This document shows, piece by piece, positions 36,144 to 45,803 of a stretch of DNA of 64,000 bases. The notes beneath the pieces are model-generated. The model ran no database searches, had not been told where the DNA came from, and saw only the letters and a list, made by a program, of their open reading frames with translations. Source of the stretch: Bin80 sp026709335 (GTDB lineage: Bacteria > Bacteroidota > Rhodothermia > Rhodothermales > Bin80); NCBI GenBank assembly GCA_965200825.1, contig OZ241385.1, positions 2,046,001 through 2,110,000 of the forward strand, read 5' to 3'. Positions within the stretch are counted from its first letter, which is position 1. The number at the start of each line of letters is the position of its first letter. A program made the position numbers and the translations under genes.

Positions 36144-38900
36144 ATGTGCAGATCTGTCTTCCATCATGGTCTTGGCTTCGCAATCCGATCAAGGTTTTCG
36201 TGTAATTTCCTGTTACTCGGATCTGTTCTCTTGATAATCTTTCCATGTGGTATGGCAAATGGCCAGGGTTATTCTGTGACCGGTACTGTCACGGATTCCT
36301 CCGGTACGGCATTGGGCAAAGCATCCATTGTTGTGATCGCTCAGAGTGACTCCAGTCTGGTTGGGTTCAGTACCTCTATGGAAGATGGCCGTTTTCGTGT
36401 CTCCGAACTAAAGTCAAACTCCTATATCCTGCAGGTTTCATTTATTGGATATGAACCTCTGATGCAAGATTTTACGATCATAGATCAAGATATTGATATT
36501 GGCTTTGTAAAGCTGACCACACAGATCAATGTACTGGAAGAATTTGTAGTTCAAGAAAATCGCTTACCCTTCGTGATCCGGGGAGACACGATTGAATACC
36601 ATGCACTGGCCTTTATGATGCGCCCCATGGATATGGTGGAAGACCTGTTGCGCAGATTACCTGGAATTGACGTGGATCGCAGTGGCACAATTACCGCGCA
36701 TGGTGAAACCGTTGAAAATGTATTGGTGGAAAACAAAGAGTTTTTTAGCAATGATCCAACCATTGCTACGAAAAACCTCCCGGCAGATGCGGTGGATCAG
36801 GTACAGGTGTATGATAAACCTTCGGATCTGGCTGAACTGACAGGCGTTCCCGACGGTCAGGAAGAAAAAACCATTAACTTAAAATTGACTGAAGACGCCA
36901 AACGCGGCTTTCTAGGACAGACGACGGCTGGGTTGGGCGAAGAACAGACGGAATTTGATCGTTACTTCGGGCAGGGTACCCTATTCAGATTCGCTCCTCG
37001 GACTCAATTCGCGTGGATTGGTGGCATTGAGAATATCAGCAAGCCCGTGTTGAGCGGACAGCAACTCAGAGGGCTCGCGGGAGCCAGAAGCTTGCGCATA
37101 GGCGAAATTGATGGGTATACCGAATCTCTGGGAACCGGACTCAACATAAGCAGAGATTTTGCAACTCATACTACCGTCAACGTCAGTTACCTGCTCTCAG
37201 ATGAAGAAAATCGCAGAGAAAATGTGATTCTCCGACAGCAGCTTTTAGGCGACTCGCAAACTGCATTGAGCGACGAATCACGGAGTACGGAAGCCGGCAC
37301 ATTGTCTCACGAAATTGGCCTCAATGCCGAAGTGAACTTGGGCGAAGGAGAGGATGTCGTTGTTCGAGGTAATTTTGAAAAATCTGTTTCTGAAACTCAG
37401 CTGAGCAGTACGGAGCGCCTAGAATCCCATTCCGGAATCACACAGAACCTGGCCAGAACCTTCTCGGATCATTCATCTGATCGCTTGCAGGGAAATGGAC
37501 GCTTGACTTGGCGGAAGAGAATCTCACAGAGTGGGCGAAGCCTGATTGTCGAGACCTCTGCGAGCGTGCGTAACAGCCACGCAGGCAATGATTTGTATAC
37601 AGGTACCCTTCTTTTTGTGCCAAACGAAATGATGACACAGGAAGAGGTCAACCAATTACAGGAAAGTCACAGCACTTCGTTCCGCCATTCCCAACGTCTA
37701 AAATTCCTGCAGCCGTTGCGGTCAGGACGAAATTTTACCGCGTATGTTGAACGGTCATCTCAGAGACAGGACCATGAGAAGCTCTTTTGGAACCTTGATG
37801 GGGACCAGCAACAGCTCATCGGACAACTCGGGGACGGGCTTTCAGAGAATCGCACCTATCTGAAATCGGGATTGAACTTTGGCTGGACAGCCTCGGATGA
37901 TTCCTGGTTTGTCAGTGGTGATCTGAACATGGAGCACGCGAGGCGAAACGGAACAACTATTTTGGAACCTGACCAAAGAGTCAAGACGTCTTATACCTAT
38001 CTGCTCCCCTACATTCTAGGAAAATATGAATTAAGCCGAGGGGGTGATTTGGATTTATTCTATCAAACACGCATACATGAGCCCACCATCCGCCAACTGC
38101 AGCCATTTGTGGATAACAGCAACTCATTACGGATCTATCAGGGAAATCCCGCGCTGACCCCTGAATACCGTCATGACCTGAATCTTCAATATATTCTGTA
38201 CAAAAGTTATTCTGGTTTAAGCCTCGGTGTAGATACGGGAATCTCCCTGACCCGCAACAAGATTATACGGACTCGCACCATAGATCAAAATCAACTGCAA
38301 AGTATCCGTGAAATCAACTCAGGGGATGCATGGAGTAGAGATGCCGGATTCCGCATCGGATCCCTCATTCGCAGTTTAGGAATAGATTGGACGTTGCGCG
38401 GAAGAATGAGATTTGACCGGCAACTGGAGCAAATCAATGATGTGGAAAACACAGGAAATATCCAACGCCATAACCTAGGGGTGGATTTGGCATACTACCG
38501 GGGTGACATCCTTGAAATCACAACAAGCAGCCGGATCTATTGGAATAGAATCAAATACTCCCTCAATGATGAACTGAACCAGAACTATATGAGTGGCCGA
38601 TTTTCTGCTTCGTTCAGTGGATATATCCGCAACAGTTGGCAGCTGAATCTTGATTTTCGATACAGGATGTTTGATCAGGATCTATTTCAGAACAGTCAGA
38701 ATATCGGCCTTTTGCATTTAACCCTGTCCCGCTTCCTGCTAGCGGGGCGTGGAAATTTAAGTGTGGAGGTGCATGATTTGCTGAATCAAAATCGGGGAAA
38801 TTCATTGATCAATGGTGCCAGCTATATCCAGGAAACCAGAACGGAATCCCTCGGTCGCTATCTGATGCTGAAATTCACCTACAAACCAAAACTGATGTAG
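36144..38900 (+). CDS. Outer membrane beta-barrel protein (TonB-receptor-like, CarboxypepD_reg domain)
   Basis: About 918 residues from the ATG at 36144 (TTG two codons earlier is the listed alternative). Signal peptide to about residue 45 (FLLLGSVLLIIFPCGMANGQ). A CarboxypepD_reg-like beta-sandwich covers residues 47-130 (VTGTVTDSSGTALGKASIVV ... LQVSFIGYEP). A plug-like region follows (IRGDTIEYHALAFMM, EDLLRRLPGIDVD, NLPADAVDQVQVYDKP), then a long barrel of alternating aromatic strands ending in a terminal-strand pattern YLMLKFTYKP. No clear TonB box is visible, so it may be of the OMP_b-brl_3 type. It probably imports or exports a ligand across the outer membrane, with the adjacent GLPGLI protein as partner. 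Confidence 0.85.
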   Translation: MCRSVFHHGLGFAIRSRFSCNFLLLGSVLLIIFPCGMANGQGYSVTGTVTDSSGTALGKASIVVIAQSDSSLVGFSTSMEDGRFRVSELKSNSYILQVSFIGYEPLMQDFTIIDQDIDIGFVKLTTQINVLEEFVVQENRLPFVIRGDTIEYHALAFMMRPMDMVEDLLRRLPGIDVDRSGTITAHGETVENVLVENKEFFSNDPTIATKNLPADAVDQVQVYDKPSDLAELTGVPDGQEEKTINLKLTEDAKRGFLGQTTAGLGEEQTEFDRYFGQGTLFRFAPRTQFAWIGGIENISKPVLSGQQLRGLAGARSLRIGEIDGYTESLGTGLNISRDFATHTTVNVSYLLSDEENRRENVILRQQLLGDSQTALSDESRSTEAGTLSHEIGLNAEVNLGEGEDVVVRGNFEKSVSETQLSSTERLESHSGITQNLARTFSDHSSDRLQGNGRLTWRKRISQSGRSLIVETSASVRNSHAGNDLYTGTLLFVPNEMMTQEEVNQLQESHSTSFRHSQRLKFLQPLRSGRNFTAYVERSSQRQDHEKLFWNLDGDQQQLIGQLGDGLSENRTYLKSGLNFGWTASDDSWFVSGDLNMEHARRNGTTILEPDQRVKTSYTYLLPYILGKYELSRGGDLDLFYQTRIHEPTIRQLQPFVDNSNSLRIYQGNPALTPEYRHDLNLQYILYKSYSGLSLGVDTGISLTRNKIIRTRTIDQNQLQSIREINSGDAWSRDAGFRIGSLIRSLGIDWTLRGRMRFDRQLEQINDVENTGNIQRHNLGVDLAYYRGDILEITTSSRIYWNRIKYSLNDELNQNYMSGRFSASFSGYIRNSWQLNLDFRYRMFDQDLFQNSQNIGLLHLTLSRFLLAGRGNLSVEVHDLLNQNRGNSLINGASYIQETRTESLGRYLMLKFTYKPKLM

Positions 38901-39105
38901 CCTCCTTCACAGATCTGATCTCATCATTCAACTCAATCTGCCCGACGCAACTTTGCAATTTGTAGTGAAATTTTTCATGAGTTTTGGTGGTTCCCCTTTT
39001 CAGGAAATCTGGCTTGGACACCATTAATTTGGTGTTTTTTCTATATTTGCTCCTCCTTCTATATCGGCCGTTTTGCCTTGATTGTTGCACATTTCTGGCC
39101 AATCT

Positions 39106-39447
39106 TAGCCCCATTACTTGGAAGATTTTTTGTTCAAACGGCTTCAGTTTTGCGTCTTGCTTGAGTAGGACACAGTAGATCTCGTTTTGTGGAAGAACAG
39201 TCATCATCCGGTTCTGTGGGATATTGATCTAGATCGTTCTCTAGCTGCTTTAGATTTGATGATCTCGAAGTTTACTCCGAATCAGATGCGCAGTATGAAA
39301 GGCGAGAATGCGCAAAAACAGATGCGCCTCCATCCGCAGTTTCTTACGGTGGTAAATCGGACGCAGGCCCAGATCGGATTTCATCGCCCGAAAAGTCTGT
39401 TCAATCTCCCCCAATCTCCAGTAGGCCTGGCGCTTTACCCACAACAA
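39106..39447 (-). pseudogene. IS4/IS1634-like transposase C-terminal remnant
   Basis: On the minus strand a 65-codon frame reads YWRLGEIEQTFRAMKSDLGL then RPIYHRKKLRMEAHLFLRIL and AFHTAHLIRSKLRDHQ, the catalytic-Glu region of IS4-superfamily (IS1634-like) transposases. After stops near 39250 a further frame continues with the usual C-terminal end (QDAKLKPFEQKIFQVMGL, to about 39106). Everything upstream of the catalytic Glu helix is missing. No inverted repeats seen. It marks one edge of the decayed stretch that also holds the ATPase pseudogene. Confidence 0.65.
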
Positions 39448-39645
39448 TCGTAGTAGTACTAAAAGTGTATGATCCTATTTCACGTTGAACTGTCACCTAT
39501 TTCGATGTGAGGGATTTTATTTCGTGTCTTTGATCTGTATGGTACTTATCTTTGATATACAGAGATTGGTGTCGGGTGATTGGAGTTTCGGAACCATAAA
39601 AGCCTAAATTGTGTCTGATGGTATTATAGGTTATATTTTTCCCGC

Positions 39646-40818
39646 ATGGCTAATTCTTCTCATCTACCTGATTATGTTAGTGACCGTGGACCTGCCATAT
39701 ATTTTCACGGGCGGAAACGGATTATAGGTAATTTTGATAAACTTATTCAAGACTCCATGAAGAAACGGAAGGGGGGCAACGTTTCTGATTCAGGGGGCAC
39801 CAGGTGCTGGCAAGACGGCCTTGTTGGAGGAAATGGCTCTGGATGCCTTAGAAAAACGATGGGGTGTCGTTAGAATAAATTTTGATGACTTGTATAATCC
39901 TGTTCATATGACACAAACCCTTGGAAAACCCTATGTTTCAAGCAAGCAGACTTCTATCAAAGCCGATCTCAAGTTGTTGGGTATAGAGCATCTTGAAGAA
40001 GTTGCAGGAGAGGCGAGTGTATCCTATGTGCTTGAGAAGATGAATCCTAGAAGGGGAGTGCTTTTAATTCTGGATGAAGCTCAACATGTTGGCGACTTCA
40101 AAAATATACCAGATAAGAAGATTCAGGTAACATCAACATTAAAGAGGATCCATAATGGTGAATTTCCTCATCCAGTGATTTTACTCGCTGCAGGATTGGG
40201 ACAGACAGAAGAATCTTTCCGCTTGCATGGAGTTTCTAGACTTAAGGGAGGATGTTTTGTAGAATTTGGGGACGTTGGATAAAGTGTCAGAGTCTGCGGT
40301 CATTAAAGACTGGCTTATTAAAGAGGGGGGGCGCTAAGGGAGACCCTGGTCCATGGATGGATGAGATAGCCCAGAAAACACATGGTTGGCCTCAACATAT
40401 TACGGCGTATGGAGATGCTGCAGCCAAGCAGATTCAGAATGATCATGGGGAGATGACCATAGAAGGTCTGGACATTGTGAATCAAGTAGGAGAGGAAAGA
40501 CGGGAGGCGTATTACAAACAGCGTACAAAAGGAATCAGCGAAAAAGAACGCTGTATTTTGGCAAAATTGATCCAAAACATTGTGCCTGAAAAAGGGATTG
40601 ATAAGGAAGATATTGAGTCAATTTTATTGCAGGAGTACGATGATCCAGACAAAGCGAATAGTCTGTTTAAGAGAGCAGTAGAGCGTGGAATCCTGCACAG
40701 CCAAGATGAAGTCTATAATATTCCGATTCTATCTATGCATAGTTGGTTGATCTCTAACTATGCACGTAAACGAATGGAATTTCCCTATGCACCCCAACCC
40801 GAAGCCTGTATTACGTGA
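39646..40818 (+). pseudogene. AAA-type ATPase pseudogene with multiple frameshifts
   Basis: Three overlapping frames together spell one ATPase of about 385 residues. Frame one (from 39646) gives YFHGRKRIIGNFDKLIQDSM up to a GGGGGG run at 39773. Frame two gives Walker A IQGAPGAGKTALLEEM and Walker B VLLILDEAQHV. A slip near 40243 (AAGGGA) and an in-frame TAG follow (VSESAVIKDWLIKEGG readable in the third frame). A GGGGGGG run at 40325 returns to the last frame (AKGDPGPWMDEIAQKTHGWP to the end at 40818). At least three indels, two at G runs, plus one nonsense codon mean it is dead. AAA_22/orc1-like folds are the nearest I recognise; the original role is unknown. Confidence 0.75.
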
Positions 40819-40993
40819 ACGAGATTTTGGCAGGGACTCTATGGAACGCTGACACCTGCATCAAATTTGCCGTTAGGCACACAGAAACGGGACTAAAATC
40901 AATCATCTCTGAAAAAAAGCAAAACAACCTTCTTATACATTTTCAACAGAAGTGCGTCAGATTTAAGTTTGGGGCTTCAGCCATTTTTGTGAG

Positions 40994-41173
40994 ATGAGTC
41001 ATAAATTCGGGGAATTTTCAAAAATTTCTTGTAGGAGTGGGGTGGGGAAAGGATATGAACGTGTAGAAGCAAAAACCGGGCTGCTGAAAAAAGACGGCTA
41101 CCCAGAATTCCAGGACAGAATCCCCTGGCTGGATCACAAATTGCTACGCGTTCAACTCATAAAACGCCCGTAA
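40994..41173 (+). CDS. Small ORF of 59 codons, unknown
   Basis: ATG at 40994 opens a frame to TAA at 41171-41173. It starts MSHKFGEFSK and ends with well-mixed, protein-like sequence (KTGLLKKDGYPEFQDRIPWL then DHKLLRVQLIKRP). It lies in the otherwise empty 400-bp stretch between the ATPase pseudogene and the photolyase gene, and may be a small gene or the 3' end of a decayed longer one. No signal peptide or membrane segment. Family not recognised. Confidence 0.35.
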   Translation: MSHKFGEFSKISCRSGVGKGYERVEAKTGLLKKDGYPEFQDRIPWLDHKLLRVQLIKRP

Positions 41174-41218
41174 TCTTCACATCATAAAATCCGCTCGGGA
41201 GTGCAGGCTATACCAAAT

Positions 41219-42652
41219 CTATAGTTTCCCGTAGGCATCCAATGCCCGATTTCTCCCTACGCTTAAATCGATGACTGGCGCGGGATATGCCTGAGCCGGT
41301 GAAAGATTCCATGATCTCGGGATAGCTTCAAAGTAACTCAATGCATCCAAGTGCGGTATCAACCTCCCCTCTGCAATAAATCTATCCCGATAGCTGTGAT
41401 CTGGATCAAATTTTTTGGCCTGAATTTCAGGATTGTAGATTCGAAAGTACGGAGCAGCATCAGGACCTGATCCGGCAGTCCACTGCCAGCCCATTGAATT
41501 CGCAGCAATATCCCAGTCAATCAGACACTCTCTGAACCATTTCTCGCCAACCTTCCATCCGGTCATCAGATGTTTGGTTAAAAAACTGGCTACCAACATG
41601 CGAGTCCTGTTATGCATAGTACCGGTAACATACATTTCTCGCATGGCAGCATCAATCATCTCGATCCCCGTCATCCCTCGGCGCCAAATTTCTGCATCCT
41701 CGTTGTCCTCACGCCATGGAAAATGATCCCATTCTGATCTCCAATTTTCATTTATGATATGAGGAGTATGATACAAGAGGTGATAGGCAAATTCTCGCCA
41801 GATCAACTCTTTCAGAAAATGCTCAGCTTCCTTGACATCCCTCACCTCTCTGATAGCATTTAAGCCTGCATGCCAAATAACTCTCGGCGAAATTTCCCCG
41901 TACGTCAAATTTTCTGACAATCTCGATGTTGACTCCCTGCCCGGGAAATCTCTTTGTGATTTGTACTGATCAATCGAGTTCTCAATAAACTGCTCAAGTC
42001 GCTGATACGAAGCTTGCTCACCAACACCTGCATACCGGGCGACCACAGCGCTACCACGATTCATGCCCGCACCAAGTTTCCAATCAGAAAGTAAATCACT
42101 ATCCGGCCATAGACGGGGTGGTCGAAGGCTGGTTGGTGCCGGGAGGGGAACTGCTACATCTCTCTGCTTTACTGCCTTCCAGAAAGGCGTATACACTCTG
42201 TAAAAACTCCCTGTTTGGGTCATCACAGTCCAAGGCTCAAATAGCAGACTGGAATTTACCTCCCGAACCGTGATACCTTCATTATTCAGCGCAATCCGTA
42301 TCCTGTCATCTCTGGTGATAGATTGAGCATCATAAAGCCTGGACCAGACTATATGTTTGGCTCCCGTCTCTCTGATCAACGAGCGAAGGATTTCCAAAGC
42401 GTCCCCTCTTCGAAGAAGTAATCGACTGTTCTGTTGCTTTAACCTATCTCCCAGTTCTCGCAGACTCTCTTGAAGCCTCCATTTAGGTGCTGCGCCATAA
42501 GTGGATTCAATCAACGGATCAAGAATAAACACAGGCCAGATTGGCCCGGATGATTCCTGTGCTACATGCCAAGCAGGTTGATCAATCAATCTCAGATCTC
42601 GGCGAAGCCATAAGATACTGCCTTCATAGGATCCCCTAATATTCGCCGCCAT
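41219..42652 (-). CDS. phr: Deoxyribodipyrimidine photolyase
   Basis: Light-driven DNA repair enzyme splitting cyclobutane pyrimidine dimers, 477 residues, usual for class I photolyases. The N-terminal alpha/beta antenna domain starts ILWLRRDLRLIDQPAW. The FAD-binding domain contains RESTSRLSENLTYGEISPR, TGIEMIDAAMREMYVTGTMH (then NRTRM), and DWDIAANSMGWQWTAGSGPD with AAPYFRIYNP and AKKFDPD. The tryptophan-rich run is preserved, supporting a working enzyme rather than a cryptochrome, though the latter cannot be excluded. Single-gene unit with its own orientation. Confidence 0.93.
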   Translation of the reverse strand: MAANIRGSYEGSILWLRRDLRLIDQPAWHVAQESSGPIWPVFILDPLIESTYGAAPKWRLQESLRELGDRLKQQNSRLLLRRGDALEILRSLIRETGAKHIVWSRLYDAQSITRDDRIRIALNNEGITVREVNSSLLFEPWTVMTQTGSFYRVYTPFWKAVKQRDVAVPLPAPTSLRPPRLWPDSDLLSDWKLGAGMNRGSAVVARYAGVGEQASYQRLEQFIENSIDQYKSQRDFPGRESTSRLSENLTYGEISPRVIWHAGLNAIREVRDVKEAEHFLKELIWREFAYHLLYHTPHIINENWRSEWDHFPWREDNEDAEIWRRGMTGIEMIDAAMREMYVTGTMHNRTRMLVASFLTKHLMTGWKVGEKWFRECLIDWDIAANSMGWQWTAGSGPDAAPYFRIYNPEIQAKKFDPDHSYRDRFIAEGRLIPHLDALSYFEAIPRSWNLSPAQAYPAPVIDLSVGRNRALDAYGKL

Positions 42653-42763
42653 CGCTGATCACCAATCTTCCCTATACGGCGAAATACCTGGTCCACATGT
42701 GGTCATTGATGTCTACGAAAAACACTCGTCACCGCTGGACAGCAATCGGTAATCGGGTATGCA

Positions 42764-43246
42764 TTACTCAACAGTAATGGTCACAGGTTTAGAAACTACT
42801 GGCGGATCGTGAGGAATATGACTGTGGTCACCCAAAACCAGTTGTAACGTGTAATTACCCGGACTTAACTCCAGTGTAGTTTCCGTCTGTCCAAGACCAA
42901 AGTGCAAATGGGCAGAATCTGTAGGAATGGGCATATCCATCGGCGGCATCTCAGCCGCATTCACTAACAAATGGTGGTGTCCTGAATTCGGAAATTTCAC
43001 ACCCGCCGGTGCTACCCCCATACCGGATAGACCGAATTTAACCTTCAACTCCCCGGCCGGAATCACTGCTCCATCCTCTGGCATAATCAGATATACTACC
43101 GCATCCTCGGCCGAAGTAGAAGGCATGTATTCCATTTCTTCTTCTGATGATTCTGCCTCACTCTCCGCGTCAGAAGATATTTCAATCTCTAAATTAGGCT
43201 GACAAGCAGCTAACACGAACAATGGTAATACCCAGTACAATTTCAT
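42764..43246 (-). CDS. DUF4399 lipoprotein
   Basis: 160-residue lipoprotein; signal MKLYWVLPLFVLAAC with lipobox LAAC. An acidic, serine-rich linker (residues 18-42) precedes the DUF4399 domain, recognised by VKFGLSGMGVAPAGV, the histidine cluster NSGHHHLLVN, DSAHLHFGLGQTETTLEL and LVLGDHSHIPHDPPVVS. The many histidines suggest metal binding, but the family function is not known. Transcribed away from tsaE, with 106 bp between the two starts. Confidence 0.85.
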   Translation of the reverse strand: MKLYWVLPLFVLAACQPNLEIEISSDAESEAESSEEEMEYMPSTSAEDAVVYLIMPEDGAVIPAGELKVKFGLSGMGVAPAGVKFPNSGHHHLLVNAAEMPPMDMPIPTDSAHLHFGLGQTETTLELSPGNYTLQLVLGDHSHIPHDPPVVSKPVTITVE

Positions 43247-43352
43247 TCGATCTCATATTTAATTCATAATCAAAGATACAGCAAAGGCAACAACTGACGG
43301 GCAACCGTGCATAAGCAACAGCGTTGCACAGGCTGAAAAACTTGAAAATACC

Positions 43353-43844
43353 TTGGTTGATCTTATCACATACAGCCCTTCCGAAACCCAATCTCTGGGG
43401 CGTTTGATAGGCACCTTATTACCCAAATCATCTATCTTGGGCATAGATGGCTCCCTCGGATCAGGCAAAACCTGCCTCGTTCAGGGAATCGCACTGGGAC
43501 TTGGAATTTCCTCCGACACCCATGTGACTAGCCCCGCTTATACCTTGATACAGCAATACCCTATTCAACATACTACGCTGATTCACATTGATTTTTACAG
43601 ATTAGACTCTCTGCGTTCAGCCGACCTCATGCTCTTTGAAGAGCTGTTTTCTCATCCAGAACATATTATTGCGGTTGAATGGGCATCAAAATTTTTATCT
43701 GAACTGGTGGCAGATTTTCTGAAGATTTCAATCTCTCCCGGTTCAAAGCAAAATCACAGAATTTTTAAAATCTCCTCTGATTCCACAGCTTACGCACAAG
43801 TACTCAGACGTTTATCCGATTCTTATGTACACGCTGGTGCTTGA
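43353..43844 (+). CDS. tsaE: tRNA threonylcarbamoyladenosine biosynthesis ATPase TsaE
   Basis: ATPase of the t6A synthesis complex with TsaB and TsaD. 163 residues beginning with TTG. Walker A is DGSLGSGKTCLVQGI, followed by the conserved SPAYTLIQQY and HIDFYRLDS, and IIAVEWASKF near the Walker B position. It overlaps tsaB by 20 nt. The three tsa genes are consecutive and coupled here, so the whole TsaBDE set is made from one mRNA. TsaC/Sua5 is not in the window. Confidence 0.9.
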   Translation: MVDLITYSPSETQSLGRLIGTLLPKSSILGIDGSLGSGKTCLVQGIALGLGISSDTHVTSPAYTLIQQYPIQHTTLIHIDFYRLDSLRSADLMLFEELFSHPEHIIAVEWASKFLSELVADFLKISISPGSKQNHRIFKISSDSTAYAQVLRRLSDSYVHAGA

Positions 43845-44460
43845 CACATCCGGCCCTTATACAACCGTACTGATTACTCAGAACAACGAGTTATCTATTG
43901 CGAATATTCTGAAAGGACGACCGGCGGAATACTTACATGAACAAATCCAGACATCTCTGAAATCTGTAAACCTTACTCCAAAGAACCTTGATCGTATAGC
44001 TGTAGTCATCGGTCCAGGTTCATGGACCGGGTTAAATATTGGAGTTACTGCCGCAAAAACGCTTGCGCAAGTATTGAACCTTCCCCTCCTACCTCTGAAC
44101 ACTCTGGATGCTCTGGTTTCAGATGCTTGCAGGCCTGTCTGGGGTCTTATGAGTGCTGGGCGTAATCGGTGTTACTATGCGCGATATTCCATATCTCAAT
44201 CACCTGAAATGGCAGTCGATTCTATTGATCTCGTCATAAAACAAATTGAAACAGATTCAGCAAGTGTGATCGAGTATGGAGAGGTATTCAGGGAGAAATT
44301 TTGCCAACGTGGCACATATCTCTCGGTCGATCGGCTTTTACCCGAAGCTCTGATGGCTGCTTTGGAAACCTCGCGAATCCTGCTGACAGGAGATTCCATC
44401 AAGTCGCTTACGCCGGCATACTTGCAACCCTCTCATGTAGAACGTGATGCACCTCACTGA
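43825..44460 (+). CDS. tsaB: tRNA threonylcarbamoyladenosine biosynthesis protein TsaB
   Basis: ASKHA-fold partner of TsaD, 211 residues. Seen: LVLDTSGPYTTVLI at the N-terminus, then VVIGPGSWTGLNIGVTAAKT, the family signature, and LPLLPLNTLDAL. Position between tsaE (20-nt overlap) and tsaD (3-bp gap) confirms the call. The C-terminal half is variable, as usual for TsaB, and ends in a peptide like TPAYLQPSH. Confidence 0.92.
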   Translation: MYTLVLDTSGPYTTVLITQNNELSIANILKGRPAEYLHEQIQTSLKSVNLTPKNLDRIAVVIGPGSWTGLNIGVTAAKTLAQVLNLPLLPLNTLDALVSDACRPVWGLMSAGRNRCYYARYSISQSPEMAVDSIDLVIKQIETDSASVIEYGEVFREKFCQRGTYLSVDRLLPEALMAALETSRILLTGDSIKSLTPAYLQPSHVERDAPH

Positions 44461-44463
44461 TCT

Positions 44464-45498
44464 ATGCTGATTCTTGGAATTGACACCTCCTGTGATGATA
44501 CGGGGGTTGCGGTTGTTGAAAATGGTAGCAATGTACTCTCTAATGTGATAGCATCACAATACCAAGCTCATAATCGGTTTGGAGGAATTGTCCCTGTAAT
44601 TGCAGCCCGAGAGCATACTGCTAAAATTAATTATATCATTGAATCTGCTTTAATAGAAGCCGGCGTCTCTTTTTCAGGCCTTGACGCGGTTGCGGTTTCT
44701 CATCATCAAGGGCTTATGCTTTCGCTGGTCGTAGGAGTCTCGGCAGCAAAATCCATTTCGCTGGCCTCTAATATTCCCCTGATTGGCATCCACCATCTGG
44801 AGGGACATATTTATTCTAACCTGATGGGGCGTACTGATGAATTGCATTTTCCATTTCTATGTCTCACCGTTGCCGGAGGCCACACCCTTCTGCTCAAGGT
44901 GATTGCCCATGGGACGTACGAATTGCTAGGACATACACGTGATGACGCGGCGGGCGAGGTACTGGATAAGGTGGCTCGGCACTTGGGTCTGGGATATCCG
45001 GGTGGGGCAGTCATCGAAAAACTAGCACAAAAGGGAGATCCCCATGCATATGATTTCCCTCGCCCCCTAATGAATAGCTCTGATGGGGAATTCAGCTTTA
45101 GCGGATTAAAAACTGCCGTCATTGCCGCCATTGATCGTAATCCTGACCTGAACCAAGCTGATTTATGTGCGAGCTTCCAGCAGGCAATTATTGATTTGTT
45201 GGTCTCTAAAACCATGCGTGCTGCTCATATGCATAAACTCACACGAATTGCCTTGGCGGGCGGAGTTGCGTTAAATCAACCGCTTAGAGCCACACTAAAA
45301 AATGCTTCCAACGAACAAGGATATGCGATTTTTGCACCACCAAAAGGCTTGTGCATGGATAATGGAGCTATGATAGCCGGTGCCGCTTATCACCTGTATC
45401 AAGAACGAGGCCCTGATTCACTCAATATTGAAACGCGTGCAAATGCACCGCTCGGAACAACTGAAATTCGCTATCGTCCTGCCAGCAAGTACGAATAA
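44464..45498 (+). CDS. tsaD: tRNA N6-adenosine threonylcarbamoyltransferase TsaD
   Basis: Catalytic transferase placing threonylcarbamoyl on A37 of ANN-decoding tRNAs. 344 residues. N-terminus ILGIDTSCDDTGVAVV; metal motif HLEGH at residues 111-115; then CLTVAGGHTLLL, DDAAGEVLDKVARHLGLGYP, GEFSFSGLKTAV, and ALAGGVALNQ with CMDNGAMIAGAA near the end. Last gene of the tsaEBD run. Essential in most bacteria. Confidence 0.96.
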   Translation: MLILGIDTSCDDTGVAVVENGSNVLSNVIASQYQAHNRFGGIVPVIAAREHTAKINYIIESALIEAGVSFSGLDAVAVSHHQGLMLSLVVGVSAAKSISLASNIPLIGIHHLEGHIYSNLMGRTDELHFPFLCLTVAGGHTLLLKVIAHGTYELLGHTRDDAAGEVLDKVARHLGLGYPGGAVIEKLAQKGDPHAYDFPRPLMNSSDGEFSFSGLKTAVIAAIDRNPDLNQADLCASFQQAIIDLLVSKTMRAAHMHKLTRIALAGGVALNQPLRATLKNASNEQGYAIFAPPKGLCMDNGAMIAGAAYHLYQERGPDSLNIETRANAPLGTTEIRYRPASKYE

Positions 45499-45803
45499 AT
45501 AAACTTTTCTCTTGGTATAGTACAAAGTGATCCATTCGCCGATAATTGGGCGGATGGAAGAACTTGATGATAGGGCAAATTCAGGATTTGTGTAGCAAAA
45601 TCCGCACAGGGATTGGATTCATCGCTCCAGTTTCCATTTTGCCATTGCCAGGCTTCGGCATTTGGTACGTTAAAAGATTCAGAAGTCTGCACTGAATTGC
45701 GGGAATAGGGTTTGGGGGTTAAATGCATCGGGCAGGAGAGTGCGTATCTGAACTCAAGAACCCGATTCGGAGTAAGTCATGCAACTTATTCTGCCCGACT
45801 CCC
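45499..45803. other. Intergenic stretch, no convincing gene
   Basis: About 305 bp between tsaD and the 3' end of the LRR gene. On the minus strand a frame (45728 to 45471) encodes mixed residues including NAEAWQWQNGNWSDESN and DFATQI, but it overlaps tsaD and has no recognisable family. An 18-bp piece at 45586-45603 recurs inverted at 53426-53443, where it again reads DFATQI. I see no RNA gene or clear terminator. Confidence 0.4.
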
